64,000 bases of DNA. Origin: Blastochloris viridis (lineage in GTDB: Bacteria; Pseudomonadota; Alphaproteobacteria; Rhizobiales; Xanthobacteraceae). Below the pieces are notes generated by a model that was given only the letters and a program-made list of their open reading frames with translations, was not told the origin of the DNA and searched no databases. The stretch lies in assembly GCF_001402875.1 (NCBI RefSeq), contig NZ_CP012946.1, positions 266,001 to 330,000 on the forward strand, in the 5' to 3' direction. Shown here one piece after another: positions 8,361 to 17,884 of this stretch; the first letter of the stretch is position 1, and each line of letters begins with the position of its first letter. The translations under genes and the position numbers were made by a program.

Positions 8361-10148
8361 TCAGGTCTCGACCACCGCACGGGTGTCGATCGCTTCGCCC
8401 GGCACCATGAACTGGGCCTTGGCCAGCGCGGCGAAGCGGCCGCCGAGCCGCACCAGCTCATCGAACGTGCCGGCCTCAATGATGCGCCCGCCCTCGAACA
8501 CCAAGATGCGGTCGGCATTGCGAACGGTGGCGAGGCGGTGGGCGATGACGAAGGTGGTGCGGCCCTTCATCACCTCGTCGAGCGCGCGCTGCACCCTGAC
8601 TTCGGTGGCGGCGTCGAGCGCGGAGGTCGCTTCGTCGAGGATCAGAATCGGCGGGTCCTTCAGCAGGGCGCGAGCAATCGACAGGCGCTGACGCTCGCCG
8701 CCGGACAGCGCCCGGCCGCGCTCCCCCGCGATCGCGTCGAGCCCGCCGGTCAGGCGGTCGATGAATTCGGCGGCCTGGGCGCCCTCGCAGGCGGCGCGAA
8801 TCTCAGCCTCGGTGGCGTCCGGCTTGCCGACCAGAAGATTCTCGCGAATCGTACGGTTGAACAGCAGCGACTCCTGGAACACCACGCCGATCGAGTGCCG
8901 CAGCGAGGTCAGGGTGACGTCGCGGATGTCAATGCCGTCGACGGTGACGCGGCCGGACTGCGGGTCGTAGGCGCGGTGGAGCAGCGCGAGCGCGGTCGAC
9001 TTGCCGGCGCCGGTCGCGCCGACCAAGGCCACCGTCTCGCCGGGCTCGGCGGTGAAGGTGACGTCCGCCAGCGCGGCGCGCTTGCCGTCGTACGAGAACG
9101 ACACGTTGTGGAACGCCACCGCGCCGCGCGGCGCGGTGAGCGGCTCGGCTCCGGGGCGATCGCGCACCGCCGGCACGGTGTCCAGCACCTCGAAGAACTG
9201 CCGCAGCCGCGGCGCGTCGAGCGTGAGCTGGTTGACGAAGCTCACCGACTGCTCGAGCCTGGCGATCAACATCACCGCGAAATTGACGAACGTCACGATC
9301 TCGCCGATCGAGGTCTCGCCCTTGAGGTGCAGCCACACCCCGAGCAGGAAGATGGCGAGCACGGTGAGGGTGGTCGAGGCTCTGGTCGCCACCGACACCA
9401 CCGCCCACCACGACAGCACCGGGATTTGCACCCGCAGCACGTTGGAGGCGACGTCTCTCAGGCCGCGGACCTCGGCCTCGACGCGGGCGAACGACTGCAC
9501 CAGCGCGATGTTGCCGAGGGTGTCGGAGGCGCGCTCGGCGAGGTCGGACTGATACTCCTCGACCACCGACTGCATGCCGTCGGTCTTGCGCATCACGAAG
9601 GCGGCCAGCGCTGAGAACAGCACCGCGAGCCCGATCAGCAGCAGCGCGAGCCGCCAGTTCATCCACAGCGCCACCGGCATCATCACCGCCACCGCCGCGA
9701 CCGCCGCGAAGATGTCGCGGAAAAAGGCGAGCCAGATGCTCCAGAGCGTGTCGGCGCCCTCCAGCATCACCTTCATCAGCCGGCCGGAGTGGGTGGTGCC
9801 GTGATAGGCCAGCGGCAGTTGCGCCACATGCTCGAAATAGAGCGTCATCACGCCGAGCCGGCGGCGATGGGCCATGCGGTCGGCATGCAGCGACACCAGG
9901 ACGCCGGCGCCGACGGTGAACAGCGCGAAGCCGGCCCATGCCAGCAGCCAGGGCACAAGTTCGTTGAACGAGGCGGTCCGCCCCGCGCCCTGGGCGCTGA
10001 TCAAGGTGTCGATGATGCGGCCGTACAGCACCGGCTCGGCGAACTGGGCGCAGGCCAGCGCCAGATTGGCGAGGGTGAGCAGGGCGCCCAGCCTGAGCTC
10101 GGGGCCGAGTGCGCCGATGGTGCGGCCGATCAGGTGGGGGAGGGTCAT
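8361..10148 (-). CDS. ndvA: NdvA/ChvA-type cyclic beta-glucan ABC exporter (fused permease-ATPase)
   Basis: Inner-membrane ABC exporter of 595 residues. Residues 1-310 hold six transmembrane helices; the ATPase domain has Walker [10 protein letters not shown] (377-385), the LSGGERQRL signature and Walker [13 protein letters not shown]. The N-terminal phrases LGPELRLG and [12 protein letters not shown] are, to my recollection, characteristic of NdvA/ChvA, which exports cyclic beta-1,2-glucan to the periplasm in rhizobia, agrobacteria and Brucella. Length fits the family (about 590). The cognate glucan synthase (NdvB/ChvB) is not in the window. The ATG at 10148 fits the family N-terminus; an in-frame TTG 13 codons earlier is less likely. 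Confidence 0.82.
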   Translation of the reverse strand: MTLPHLIGRTIGALGPELRLGALLTLANLALACAQFAEPVLYGRIIDTLISAQGAGRTASFNELVPWLLAWAGFALFTVGAGVLVSLHADRMAHRRRLGVMTLYFEHVAQLPLAYHGTTHSGRLMKVMLEGADTLWSIWLAFFRDIFAAVAAVAVMMPVALWMNWRLALLLIGLAVLFSALAAFVMRKTDGMQSVVEEYQSDLAERASDTLGNIALVQSFARVEAEVRGLRDVASNVLRVQIPVLSWWAVVSVATRASTTLTVLAIFLLGVWLHLKGETSIGEIVTFVNFAVMLIARLEQSVSFVNQLTLDAPRLRQFFEVLDTVPAVRDRPGAEPLTAPRGAVAFHNVSFSYDGKRAALADVTFTAEPGETVALVGATGAGKSTALALLHRAYDPQSGRVTVDGIDIRDVTLTSLRHSIGVVFQESLLFNRTIRENLLVGKPDATEAEIRAACEGAQAAEFIDRLTGGLDAIAGERGRALSGGERQRLSIARALLKDPPILILDEATSALDAATEVRVQRALDEVMKGRTTFVIAHRLATVRNADRILVFEGGRIIEAGTFDELVRLGGRFAALAKAQFMVPGEAIDTRAVVET

Positions 10149-10344
10149 GGCCCGGCCGGAAAATGCGAGCGGCGATGGGAGCGGCAAAGTGGGCGCGAGT
10201 CGGGCGCGGGACGTCGGTTGTGGGGATTTTCGCCTGTCCCGCGGCCCAACGCGAAAACCCAGCTGAGATCGGCCTTGGTGGCGGCGCCAGATACAATGCG
10301 CAAGCCTGACGGCGATTCTACGGCGTCCTCGCCTGCCATCGGCG

Positions 10345-10770
10345 TCAACGAGCCGAGCGCGGGTGCATCAGTCGCGCCAAAGTCGCCAGCACCTCCGAAA
10401 TCACGATCGGCTTGGCGAGCACCGCGTCGGCGCCGGCGGTGAGCGCCCGCTCCGCGAGGTCGTTGTCGCCGGCGTAGCCGGACAGCAACACGATCGGCGT
10501 CGTCCAGTTTGGCCCCGGCCTGCCGCGCAGGCGCACGATCAGCTCGCATCCGTCGAGGTCGGGCATGTCGTAATCGGTGATGATGAGGTCGAAACGGGTG
10601 TTCGCTGCCGCAGTCAGGGCGAGCGCGCCGTTCTCGACCGCCGCGCAGCAATGGCCGGCTGCTGTCAGGATGCGCTCCAGAATCTCCCGCACGAACGGGG
10701 CGTCCTCGACCAGCAAAACCCACCTGCAGGCGTCGCCGGCGGTGCCCACCTCTTGTCGTTCAACCGTCAT
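10345..10770 (-). CDS. Single-domain response regulator (CheY-like receiver)
   Basis: Cytoplasmic receiver domain of 141 residues without an output domain. Acidic pocket E22-D23, phosphoacceptor D66 in [13 protein letters not shown], the Ser of VLLSGYA and conserved K120 in LAKP are all present, so it should be phosphorylatable. It could relay phosphate or act through protein contacts as CheY does. No histidine kinase is adjacent, and chemotaxis genes are absent from the window although flagellar genes lie 5 kb away. The start at 10770 follows a GGGGG stretch; a longer frame upstream has no domain similarity. Confidence 0.88.
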   Translation of the reverse strand: MTVERQEVGTAGDACRWVLLVEDAPFVREILERILTAAGHCCAAVENGALALTAAANTRFDLIITDYDMPDLDGCELIVRLRGRPGPNWTTPIVLLSGYAGDNDLAERALTAGADAVLAKPIVISEVLATLARLMHPRSAR

Positions 10771-10932
10771 TGCAGAGCCCCCATCACACCAGCATGGCGC
10801 CGAGCCGGTCAAAATCGGGTTAAGCCGGCCCAAATGAGGCAGATTCGGGCACGGGCGATCAAAGCAGGTGGACCGGGACCTGTCGACTGGGGCACGGCAA
10901 CGTCCTCGAACGCACTCTCGGCCACCGCCGCA

Positions 10933-11790
10933 TCAATCGAGCCCGATCAGGCGACGGACGTCGGCGGGCGTCGCGCCCCCGGCCCGCAGCGCCTGCAGGC
11001 TGGCCGCGCCGGTCGATTTCGACAGCTTGTGGCCGGCGGCGTCGACGATCAGCCGGTGGTGGCGGTAGCGTGGCGCCGGCAAGCCGAGCAGCTCCTGCAG
11101 CAGACGGTGGACGGCGGTGGCGGCGTAGAGGTCGCGCCCGCGCACGACATGGCTGACGCCCTGGAGAGCGTCGTCGACCACCACGGCCATGTGGTAGCTG
11201 GTCGGGCTGTCCTTGCGCGCCAGCACCACGTCCCCCCAAGCGGACGGGTCGGCCGGGATATCGCCGTAGTCTTCCTCCAGCCAGGCGAGCGGGCGGCCGA
11301 TCCGCGCCAGCGCCGCCCGGGTGTCGAGCCGCAGCACGTGGGGGGTGCCCGCATCGAGCTTGCGCGCCCGTTCGGCGGCATCGAGGCGTCCGGCCGAGCC
11401 GGGATAGAGCGGCGCGCCGTCGGGGTCGCGCGGCCAGGGCTGGCCGGATGCCTCGCGCGCCGCGACCAGTGCGCGAATCTCTGCCCGGCTCTCGAAGGCG
11501 GGATAAACCAGCCCCATGGACTGGAGTCGGCCGAGCGCGGCGCGATAGTCGGCGAAATGCTCCGACTGTCGCCGCACCGGCTCCTCCCAGCCGAGCCCGA
11601 GCCAGGCGAGATCCTGGTAGATCATCGCTTCGAACTCCGGCCGGCAGCGCGCCGAATCGATGTCCTCGATACGGAGCAGCAACCGCCCGCCACTGGCGCG
11701 CGCGGCGGTGTGATTCAGCAGCGCCGACAATGCGTGGCCGAGGTGGAGCGGGCCGTTCGGACTGGGGGCGAACCGGAAGACGGGGCGCAT
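10933..11790 (-). CDS. gluQ: Glutamyl-Q tRNA(Asp) synthetase
   Basis: GluQ-RS resembles the catalytic core of glutamyl-tRNA synthetase without an anticodon-binding domain. It attaches glutamate to the queuosine at position 34 of tRNA-Asp. The 285 residues fit the family. The HIGH-type motif appears as PLHLGHA (14-20), and the KMSKS-type motif as HKLSKS (254-259). The early RFAPSPNG phrase is the standard synthetase start. The four-cysteine zinc site of some relatives is not visible. The gene is divergent from the DNA glycosylase with only 14 bases between start codons, so the two promoters must lie inside each other's coding sequence or share that gap. Confidence 0.93.
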   Translation of the reverse strand: MRPVFRFAPSPNGPLHLGHALSALLNHTAARASGGRLLLRIEDIDSARCRPEFEAMIYQDLAWLGLGWEEPVRRQSEHFADYRAALGRLQSMGLVYPAFESRAEIRALVAAREASGQPWPRDPDGAPLYPGSAGRLDAAERARKLDAGTPHVLRLDTRAALARIGRPLAWLEEDYGDIPADPSAWGDVVLARKDSPTSYHMAVVVDDALQGVSHVVRGRDLYAATAVHRLLQELLGLPAPRYRHHRLIVDAAGHKLSKSTGAASLQALRAGGATPADVRRLIGLD

Positions 11791-11804
11791 GAAGGCCGGC
11801 TATC

Positions 11805-12518
11805 ATGGCGCAGCAAACCGCGACAGTGCCGCGCGTGAGGTCAAGCATCGCGATGGATCTTTTATCCACTCCAGGTCCCGACCGGCTCGATACCGAGGCC
11901 GATCTCGCCCACCACCTCGCCGAGTTGGTGGCGGGTGATTCGCGGCTCGCCGCGCTGCTCGGCGCGGTCGGCACCGTGCCGCTGCGCCGTCACCCGCCGG
12001 GCTTTTCCTCGCTGGTCGGCATCATGGTCGGCCAGCAGCTCTCCACCGCCAGCGCTGCCGCCATCCTCGGCCGGCTGCGGGACAAGCTCGATCCGCTGAC
12101 GCCAGCGCGGGCGCTCGGCGCCGACGCTGCCCTTCTCAGGGCCTGCGGCCTGTCCGCCGCCAAGATGCGCACGCTGGCGGCCATGGCCGAGGCGGTCGAA
12201 TCGGGCCGGGTGCCGCTCGACGCGTTGGCGGAGCTGCCTGCCGACGAGGCCCGCGCCATCCTGTGTACGGTGCCTGGCATCGGGCCGTGGACCGCCGACC
12301 TCTATCTATTGTTCGCGCTGGGAAATCCCGACGCGTTCCCGTCCGGCGACCTCGCCTTGCAGGAAGCGGCGCGGCTTGGGTTCGGCCTGCCAACGCGGCC
12401 GAGCGCGCGGGCGCTGGCCGAGATCGCCGAGGCTTGGCGGCCACGCCGCGGGGTGGCCGCCAAGCTGCTATGGGCTTATTATCGCTTTGACAAACGTCGT
12501 GAGGGCGTGCCGGCCTGA
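11805..12518 (+). CDS. AlkA-like DNA-3-methyladenine glycosylase (HhH-GPD)
   Basis: Base-excision repair glycosylase of 237 residues that removes alkylated purines. The helix-hairpin-helix is VPGIGPWTADLYLLF (156-170), followed by catalytic Asp182 in FPSGDLAL, the HhH-GPD signature. It lacks the N-terminal domain of E. coli AlkA, as do many alphaproteobacterial homologues. Start choice is uncertain: ATG 11805 gives a 16-residue unstructured lead, and ATG 11853 is the alternative. It is divergent from gluQ. Confidence 0.9.
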   Translation: MAQQTATVPRVRSSIAMDLLSTPGPDRLDTEADLAHHLAELVAGDSRLAALLGAVGTVPLRRHPPGFSSLVGIMVGQQLSTASAAAILGRLRDKLDPLTPARALGADAALLRACGLSAAKMRTLAAMAEAVESGRVPLDALAELPADEARAILCTVPGIGPWTADLYLLFALGNPDAFPSGDLALQEAARLGFGLPTRPSARALAEIAEAWRPRRGVAAKLLWAYYRFDKRREGVPA

Positions 12519-12662
12519 GCGGGGCGTAGCGTCGCCCTGCACGAAAATCGTGCATTTTCTTCGAGGGCCTTCACATTAATGACGCCAAGTCGGTAGATTA
12601 GGGGCAGCATGGTAGTGCATCGCAGCGCTTGCCGCTGCGGGTGAGGGAGTGAGGAAGCCGTC

Positions 12663-13220
12663 GTGAACGCGGCCGTATCGCCCGGTAACTGGCCCGTCCT
12701 TGTGCTCAACGCGGACTTTCGTCCGCTGAGCTATTACCCCCTGTCGCTGTGGTCCTGGCAAGATGCGGTTCGTGCCGTATTCCTCGACCGGGTCAGCGTG
12801 GTCGAGGAATACGACCGGTACATACGAAGTCCCAGCTTCGAAATTCGCCTTCCCAGCGTCGTTTCCTTAAAGACATTTGTCCGTGCCACGCGCCAGCCGG
12901 CCTTTACCCGGTTCAACGTCTTTCTGCGCGACCGATTCTCCTGCCAATATTGCGGCACGCGCGAAGATCTGACCTTCGACCATCTCATTCCGCGCTCGCG
13001 CGGCGGCCAGACCACGTGGGGCAACGTGGTGGCGGCCTGCTCGCCCTGCAATCTGCGCAAGGGTGGCCAGATGCCCGGCGACGTCGGGATGTGGCCGACA
13101 CAGATGCCGTTCGCGCCCACCGTCCACGACCTCCATCGCAATGGTCGGCTGTTTCCGCCCAACTATTTGCACGGGAGCTGGCTGGATTACCTCTACTGGG
13201 ACACCGAACTCGATCCGTGA
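12663..13220 (+). CDS. HNH endonuclease-domain protein
   Basis: A 185-residue protein with a central zinc-stabilised HNH domain: C94xxC97, the D106-H107 pair in FDHLIPRSRGG, Asn121 in WGNVVAACSPCN, and C126xxC129. The N-terminal 80 residues carry conserved-looking phrases (VLVLNADFRPLSYYP) that I recognise from a widespread alphaproteobacterial family of unknown biological role. It is not tied to a restriction or mobile system here. The start is GTG, preceded by GAGG/GGAGTGAGG. The gene converges with dsbB, 40 bases apart. Confidence 0.88.
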   Translation: MNAAVSPGNWPVLVLNADFRPLSYYPLSLWSWQDAVRAVFLDRVSVVEEYDRYIRSPSFEIRLPSVVSLKTFVRATRQPAFTRFNVFLRDRFSCQYCGTREDLTFDHLIPRSRGGQTTWGNVVAACSPCNLRKGGQMPGDVGMWPTQMPFAPTVHDLHRNGRLFPPNYLHGSWLDYLYWDTELDP

Positions 13221-13260
13221 CCGAATCGGTGGGCGTATGCTCCAGCGATCTCCCGGCCGG

Positions 13261-13800
13261 TCAGGCTGGCCGCGCCAGCGCGCCGCGCAGCGCCACCATC
13301 GCGAGCGCCAGCGACAGCAGCGCGTTCCAGCCCGCAAGCGACAGGCCGAACAGCACCAGCGCCGGCTCGTCGCAGCGCACGACGTGCGCCGACTGCATTT
13401 GGGCCATCAGGTCGGTGACCGAGCCAAACGGTGCCAAGGCTGGGCCGGAGCAGTCGCTCGGCCCCGGCCACCAGCGCCACTCGACGCCGGCGTGGTAGCC
13501 GGCGATGCCGGCGGTGGCCAGCATGGCCAGTGCCACCAAGGCGAGGCCGAGGCGAAGCCAGCCCAGCGGCAGTCCCCGCCACGCGCCGAGCCCGACCGCG
13601 GCCGCCACCGGCAGGCCGACATAATAGGGCACGCGCTGGAGCAGGCAGAGGTGGCACGGCGGCAGCCCGCCGATGAGTTCCATCCCCCAGGCGGCGGCAA
13701 GTGCGCTGGCGCCGACGACAACCACCGTCGCCGCCGCCACCGTCGCCCGTGCGTGGCTCCGATCACCGGCGGCTGGGGTTTGGGATGCTGCGGAGGACAT
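13261..13800 (-). CDS. dsbB: Disulfide bond formation protein B
   Basis: Inner-membrane quinone reductase that reoxidises DsbA. The 179 residues form four transmembrane helices. The two periplasmic cysteine pairs expected of DsbB are present: C49-H-L-C52 in the first loop (family CxxC followed by QR, here LLQRVPYY) and C117/C143 in the second. Length and motif order fit the family. No dsbA is nearby. The start is ATG at 13800. Confidence 0.93.
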   Translation of the reverse strand: MSSAASQTPAAGDRSHARATVAAATVVVVGASALAAAWGMELIGGLPPCHLCLLQRVPYYVGLPVAAAVGLGAWRGLPLGWLRLGLALVALAMLATAGIAGYHAGVEWRWWPGPSDCSGPALAPFGSVTDLMAQMQSAHVVRCDEPALVLFGLSLAGWNALLSLALAMVALRGALARPA

Positions 13801-13893
13801 TCGGCGCGATTACTCCAGCCGGTCGACGCTGTCCACGTCCTCTTCGTCACGGTGCGTTGACCGGACGCTGCGGCTGATTATAGTCCGCGCCGG

Positions 13894-13978
13894 GCCCCTG
13901 TGGCGGAACTGGTAGACGCGCGCGACTCAAAATCGCGTTCCGCAAGGAGTGCTGGTTCGATCCCGGCCAGGGGCACCA
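13894..13978 (+). tRNA. tRNA-Leu (anticodon CAA)
   Basis: An 85-base cloverleaf. The acceptor arms GCCCCTG (13894-13900) and CAGGGGC (13968-13974) pair, followed by A and an encoded CCA. The D-arm contains AACTGGTAGACGC, the anticodon stem CGCGA/TCGCG encloses the loop CTCAAAA with anticodon CAA at 13928-13930, a long variable arm is present as expected for leucine tRNAs, and the T-loop is GGTTCGATCC. It reads UUG codons. Confidence 0.96.
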
Positions 13979-13984
13979 CTCCAT

Positions 13985-15049
13985 TTATTTCGGGCGCACC
14001 TCGTCCGCGGCTGAATGTTCGGCCGCGACGGCATCGGCGCGTCTCGGGCGCTCCGCCAGGAAGGCTTCGGCCTTGGCGATCAGCGCTGCCGCCGGCACTG
14101 CAAGACAGGGATAGTCGAGCGCCTTCGGACAGGTCATCGAGCCGCAGTACTGGCATTCGATCACCGGGTCGGCGACGACGTCGGCGCCGAGGTGGGGCGG
14201 TGGCTGGGAGCCCGGTACCAGCAGCGTCGGGCAGCCGACCGTGCGCGCCAGCCACTGCGTGGAGGTCGGCACGGTGATCAGCAGGTCGGTGGCTCTGAGC
14301 CGGGCCAGGGTGGCGGCGATCGGCGCGCTGCCGTCGAACTGGCTCCAGACATGGAATCCGGCCTGCGTCAGTGCCGCCGTCAAGGCGGCCTGGCCGCGAT
14401 AGTGCAGCCGACGGCCCGAAGCCGAGATCGAGACGACCGGCCGCCCCGCTGCGGCGGCGATCAGATCCGGATCGGCCGCGACCGCCAAGCTCATGTCGAG
14501 CGGTCCGGCCAGCCCGCAGCAGTGGCTGAGGTAGAAGTCGGGGTAGCGCGGCCAGTCCGGGAAGCGGTCCCACCACGGCAGCTTCCAGTCACTGATGTTG
14601 GGGAACGTGCTGGCGATGAACAGATCGCTGTGCCTGAAATAGGCAGCCGGCAGCCGGCCGGTGGCGAGGCCGTCCACCAGTGCCGGGATCGCCAAGTTCA
14701 GGTGGTTGCCCTCGATCGCAACACCGCACTCGCGGGCGAACTGGGCGATCAGGCAGGGAAAGAACCAAGTGTCGAAATTGATCACCCGGTCGTAGCTGCG
14801 GGCGATGATGGTGCAGGCCAGCGCCGAGGCGCTATGCAGCGCCGGCTCAATCGGGTCCGGCCATTGCTCCGGGGCGACGTGGAGGATGTCCGCCACCTCC
14901 GGCATCAGGGCCATCAACTCGGAGCCGGCCGCGAACGTCATGACATCGATGCGCGCCTCGGGGTGGCGCCGGCGGATCAGGCGGACGGCCGGCACCAGGA
15001 TCGCCGCCACGTCGCCAAGGCCCATCATGCGAATGAGTAGAATCCGCAC
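13985..15049 (-). CDS. GT9-family glycosyltransferase (heptosyltransferase-like)
   Basis: Protein of 354 residues with the GT9 fold seen in lipopolysaccharide heptosyltransferases. The N-terminal Rossmann start is RILLIRMMGLGDVAAIL, and the C-terminal nucleotide-sugar domain contains SISASGRRLHYRGQ and LLITVPTSTQWLARTVGCPTLLV. The C-terminal section is cysteine-rich (ECQYCGSMTCPKALDYPC), like some GT9 proteins outside the core LPS pathway. The start is GTG at 15049, preceded by GGAG at 8-base spacing. It lies directly downstream of flgL on the same strand, so a role in modifying flagellar or surface glycans is possible but only inferred. Confidence 0.78.
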   Translation of the reverse strand: MRILLIRMMGLGDVAAILVPAVRLIRRRHPEARIDVMTFAAGSELMALMPEVADILHVAPEQWPDPIEPALHSASALACTIIARSYDRVINFDTWFFPCLIAQFARECGVAIEGNHLNLAIPALVDGLATGRLPAAYFRHSDLFIASTFPNISDWKLPWWDRFPDWPRYPDFYLSHCCGLAGPLDMSLAVAADPDLIAAAAGRPVVSISASGRRLHYRGQAALTAALTQAGFHVWSQFDGSAPIAATLARLRATDLLITVPTSTQWLARTVGCPTLLVPGSQPPPHLGADVVADPVIECQYCGSMTCPKALDYPCLAVPAAALIAKAEAFLAERPRRADAVAAEHSAADEVRPK

Positions 15050-15187
15050 GTCATCCGCTCCGGTGTGTGCTCGTTCCGGCGCGAACGCGGCCGCCGGGGC
15101 GGGTCTGGCTCCGGGCCGACGGGGCCGTCCGGCGAAACCGCCGAGATGGCCGCGCAATAGAATGGTGCTGTGAGCGCCGGTCGTCCA

Positions 15188-16102
15188 TCAGCTCAGATAG
15201 TCGGACAACCGGAGCGCGGCGACCTTGGCGATCGCCGAGTAGGACGCTTGCAACTGTGCGGTATAGGTCGAGATGCTGACCTGTACCGCCGCGATGTCCA
15301 CTTCGCCGATGCTGCTTGCCGCCGAGTCGGCATAGTCGATGTAGTCGAGCTGGTCCTGCTGGACGCGCTCCAGTGTCTGGGCGTGGAGTGACAGCATGGT
15401 CTGCACGGTGGTCATCGCGTCGATGGCTTCAAGAACCGCGGTGTTGGCCTCGGCGGCGGCCGCATCGTCGCTGGAAATGTCGACCGTCGCGACCAGATTG
15501 AGCACGTGCAGGGCTTTGCTGAACGCGGTGTCGCTGGCGAGGTAGCCGTAGGTAAGCACCTCGTCGTTGGACAGCCTCACGGAGGCTTTCTGGCTGCCGC
15601 CCTGGTAGTAGGCGGTGTCGGTGCTGATCGGCACCGACTCGGTGGCCGGCAGGCTGGCCTCATCGACCGGCAGCGAATTGACCGCATCGCCGGCGAACAG
15701 GTAGCGCCCTTCGTATTGGCGGTTCATCGCCAAGATGGTCTCGCCCAGCAGGTTCCGCGCAACGTCCTGAATGGCCGCGGCGGAGGTCGAGTCCAGCGTG
15801 CCGGTCGCCTGCGAGATCTTCGAGCGCAACTCGGTCAACACGGTCACGATCGAGCCGCAGACGTCGTACATCTCCTCCACCCGGCCGAGGCTGAGCGAGG
15901 CGGCGGTGGCGTAGGACTGCGCCCGAGACTTGGAGACTTCCAGATTGAGCAGGCGGCTGGCCGAGGTACCAAGTCCACCGTAATCGGTGGAGACCTTGCC
16001 GGTCGCCTCCTGCAACTGCAACTCGCTGAGCCGAGCCTGCGTGCGCAGGGTCTCGGTCAGGATGCGGGATGAGGTGTGGAATGTTGCCACCCGGATCGCC
16101 AT
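15188..16102 (-). CDS. flgL: Flagellar hook-filament junction protein FlgL (HAP3)
   Basis: Flagellin-related protein of 304 residues that joins hook and filament. The N-terminal coiled-coil (RVATFHTSSRILTETLRTQ) and C-terminal helix (VQVSISTYTAQLQASYSAIAKVAALRLSDYL) match the flagellin-like D0/D1 ends of FlgL. The EGRYLFAGDAVN segment corresponds to the usual FlgL phrase containing YLFAG. It is the last gene of the flgDE-x-flgN-flgKL run, 13 bases after flgK, so co-translation is likely. Confidence 0.9.
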   Translation of the reverse strand: MAIRVATFHTSSRILTETLRTQARLSELQLQEATGKVSTDYGGLGTSASRLLNLEVSKSRAQSYATAASLSLGRVEEMYDVCGSIVTVLTELRSKISQATGTLDSTSAAAIQDVARNLLGETILAMNRQYEGRYLFAGDAVNSLPVDEASLPATESVPISTDTAYYQGGSQKASVRLSNDEVLTYGYLASDTAFSKALHVLNLVATVDISSDDAAAAEANTAVLEAIDAMTTVQTMLSLHAQTLERVQQDQLDYIDYADSAASSIGEVDIAAVQVSISTYTAQLQASYSAIAKVAALRLSDYLS

Positions 16103-16115
16103 GGACCGCCCTTTC

Positions 16116-17861
16116 TTACGACCGCGCCGCCTCCAGCAGCGCGTCGAACATCGCGCTGAGGGTCGACAGTATCTGGGAAGCGGCGGCGTAGAGATCCTCG
16201 AGTTCGCTCAGCCGCGCCGTTTCCTCGTCGATGTTGACGCCGGACTGCGAGGCCAGCGAGTCGGCGAGGTTGGTTTGAACATTTTCTGCCGCAGAGTAGG
16301 CGGTTTCCGCGTTGGCGGCGACCGCGGCAACGTCGGCGATCACGTCCGCGGCGTAGCTCGCGAACGAGGTGGAGGAAGCGCCCATCCGTCCCGCTGCGGC
16401 GAAGTCCTGTGACGTCGTCAGCGTCGCGTAGAGCGCATTGGCGACGGTGGCGTCGCCGCTGGTGAGCACCGTCGCTCCCGTGGTCAGCGACGTCGCGGAC
16501 GACAGCGTCGAGCTCGACAGCAGGCCGGGCGTTGCCTTCAGGTCGCTGCGGACGCCGATGGTGATTGCGCTGGTGCCGACCAGCAGGTCGTTGAGGCCGA
16601 AATAGTCCGACAGCCCCTGGCCATCGGCGCCGACGCTGCTGGTCATCTCGTTGACGGCGACGCCGGTTCCGGTGGCGTCGGCGGTCACGACCACGTGGCC
16701 GTCGGCGTCGATGCTCGCCGACAGGCCGTTGATGGCATCAATGGCGGCGACGGCGTCGCCGACCGTTGTAAAGCTGCTGAGGTCGATGTCGGAATAATCG
16801 ACCAGCGTACCGTCGTCATTGACGACGGCAAAGCGGACGATGCCGGTCGCCGAAAACGAGTCGGTCGCGTCAACTGTCTCCGTACCGGTGAGCGTGTCTG
16901 GCGCCGGCAGCGAGGTTCCGGTGTTGTGGACCGCGTTGATCGCGTCGATGAAGGTGCTGGCGAAGACGTCGAGCTCGTCCTGCACCGCCGGCAGCGCGGT
17001 GTCGCGCTGCTCGATCAGCGCGCTGATCTCGCCGCTGCGGAACGATGCGGTAATGTCGACGCCGTCGACAGTGATGGGGTTGAAGGTCGTCGATGCGGTG
17101 ACGCTGCCGGCCGCCACGTAGGAGATCTCGTGCACCGTGCTGGTGAGAAGCGCCTGGCCGGTCGAGGAATAGATGTTCATCGCCCCGGACGAGTTGATGA
17201 AGTAGGTCACGTTCATCTTCTCGGCGACGGACTGCAGCGCGGTGTAGCGCTTGTCCTCAAGGTCGGCGGTGGAATCTCCGCGCGCTGCCGCAGCGCAGAT
17301 CTCGGTGTTGAGATCGTTGATCTCTTTGAGCGAGGCGTTGACCTCGGTGATGGCGCTGCTGATCTGCCCGTCGGCCTCCGCCCGCAGATCCTGGATGCCG
17401 CGGGAGACTTCACGCAGTTGCGTCGCGACCCAGTTGAAGGTGTCGACCGCCGCAGATTGCAGGCTTTCGCCTTCCGGCGTCGCAGTCAGATTGTTGAGCG
17501 CGGTCTCCAGCGAGGCGAGCGTGTTGGCGAGCGAGGTGCCGTTGTCGCTGTCGTCGCCGCCGATGGTCTGGCCGAACATGCTCTGCAGGCGGTCGGAATA
17601 GGTTGCGGTGACCTCCGCGGCGCTCGCGTCGGACAGCGATTCCACCACCGCCTGGACCAGAAACTTGTTGATCTTGCTGGTGATGCCGGTGATCGCCGTG
17701 CCCGAGCCCGCCCCGCCGGTGACCGTCGAAACCTGGGTTGCCAGCTTTCGGGTGTAGCCGTCGACGTCGGCATTGGCGATGTTCGAAGATGCCAGCGCCG
17801 TCTGGACCGACGTTGCCATCAGCGAGCTGGTCGCGATGCTTCGAATCGCCGCGAAGGACAT
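16116..17861 (-). CDS. flgK: Flagellar hook-associated protein FlgK (HAP1)
   Basis: The first hook-filament junction protein, 581 residues. Its N-terminus has the FlgK/rod-family motif ALASSNIANADVDGYTRK, and the C-terminus has the matching coiled-coil (SGVNIDEETARLSELEDLYAAASQIL). The VAAQLN-type segment of the family appears as INAVHNTG in the middle. Length is typical (550-650). It lies 23 bases downstream of the FlgN-like gene, its presumed export chaperone, and 13 bases upstream of flgL. Confidence 0.93.
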   Translation of the reverse strand: MSFAAIRSIATSSLMATSVQTALASSNIANADVDGYTRKLATQVSTVTGGAGSGTAITGITSKINKFLVQAVVESLSDASAAEVTATYSDRLQSMFGQTIGGDDSDNGTSLANTLASLETALNNLTATPEGESLQSAAVDTFNWVATQLREVSRGIQDLRAEADGQISSAITEVNASLKEINDLNTEICAAAARGDSTADLEDKRYTALQSVAEKMNVTYFINSSGAMNIYSSTGQALLTSTVHEISYVAAGSVTASTTFNPITVDGVDITASFRSGEISALIEQRDTALPAVQDELDVFASTFIDAINAVHNTGTSLPAPDTLTGTETVDATDSFSATGIVRFAVVNDDGTLVDYSDIDLSSFTTVGDAVAAIDAINGLSASIDADGHVVVTADATGTGVAVNEMTSSVGADGQGLSDYFGLNDLLVGTSAITIGVRSDLKATPGLLSSSTLSSATSLTTGATVLTSGDATVANALYATLTTSQDFAAAGRMGASSTSFASYAADVIADVAAVAANAETAYSAAENVQTNLADSLASQSGVNIDEETARLSELEDLYAAASQILSTLSAMFDALLEAARS

Positions 17862-17884
17862 GACAATCTACTCCGATCAGATGC

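Noticed and set aside
12663..13220. HNH protein as part of a restriction or homing system
   Set aside because: No methyltransferase, specificity subunit or mobile-element ends nearby; the full-length pattern fits a widespread chromosomal HNH family.
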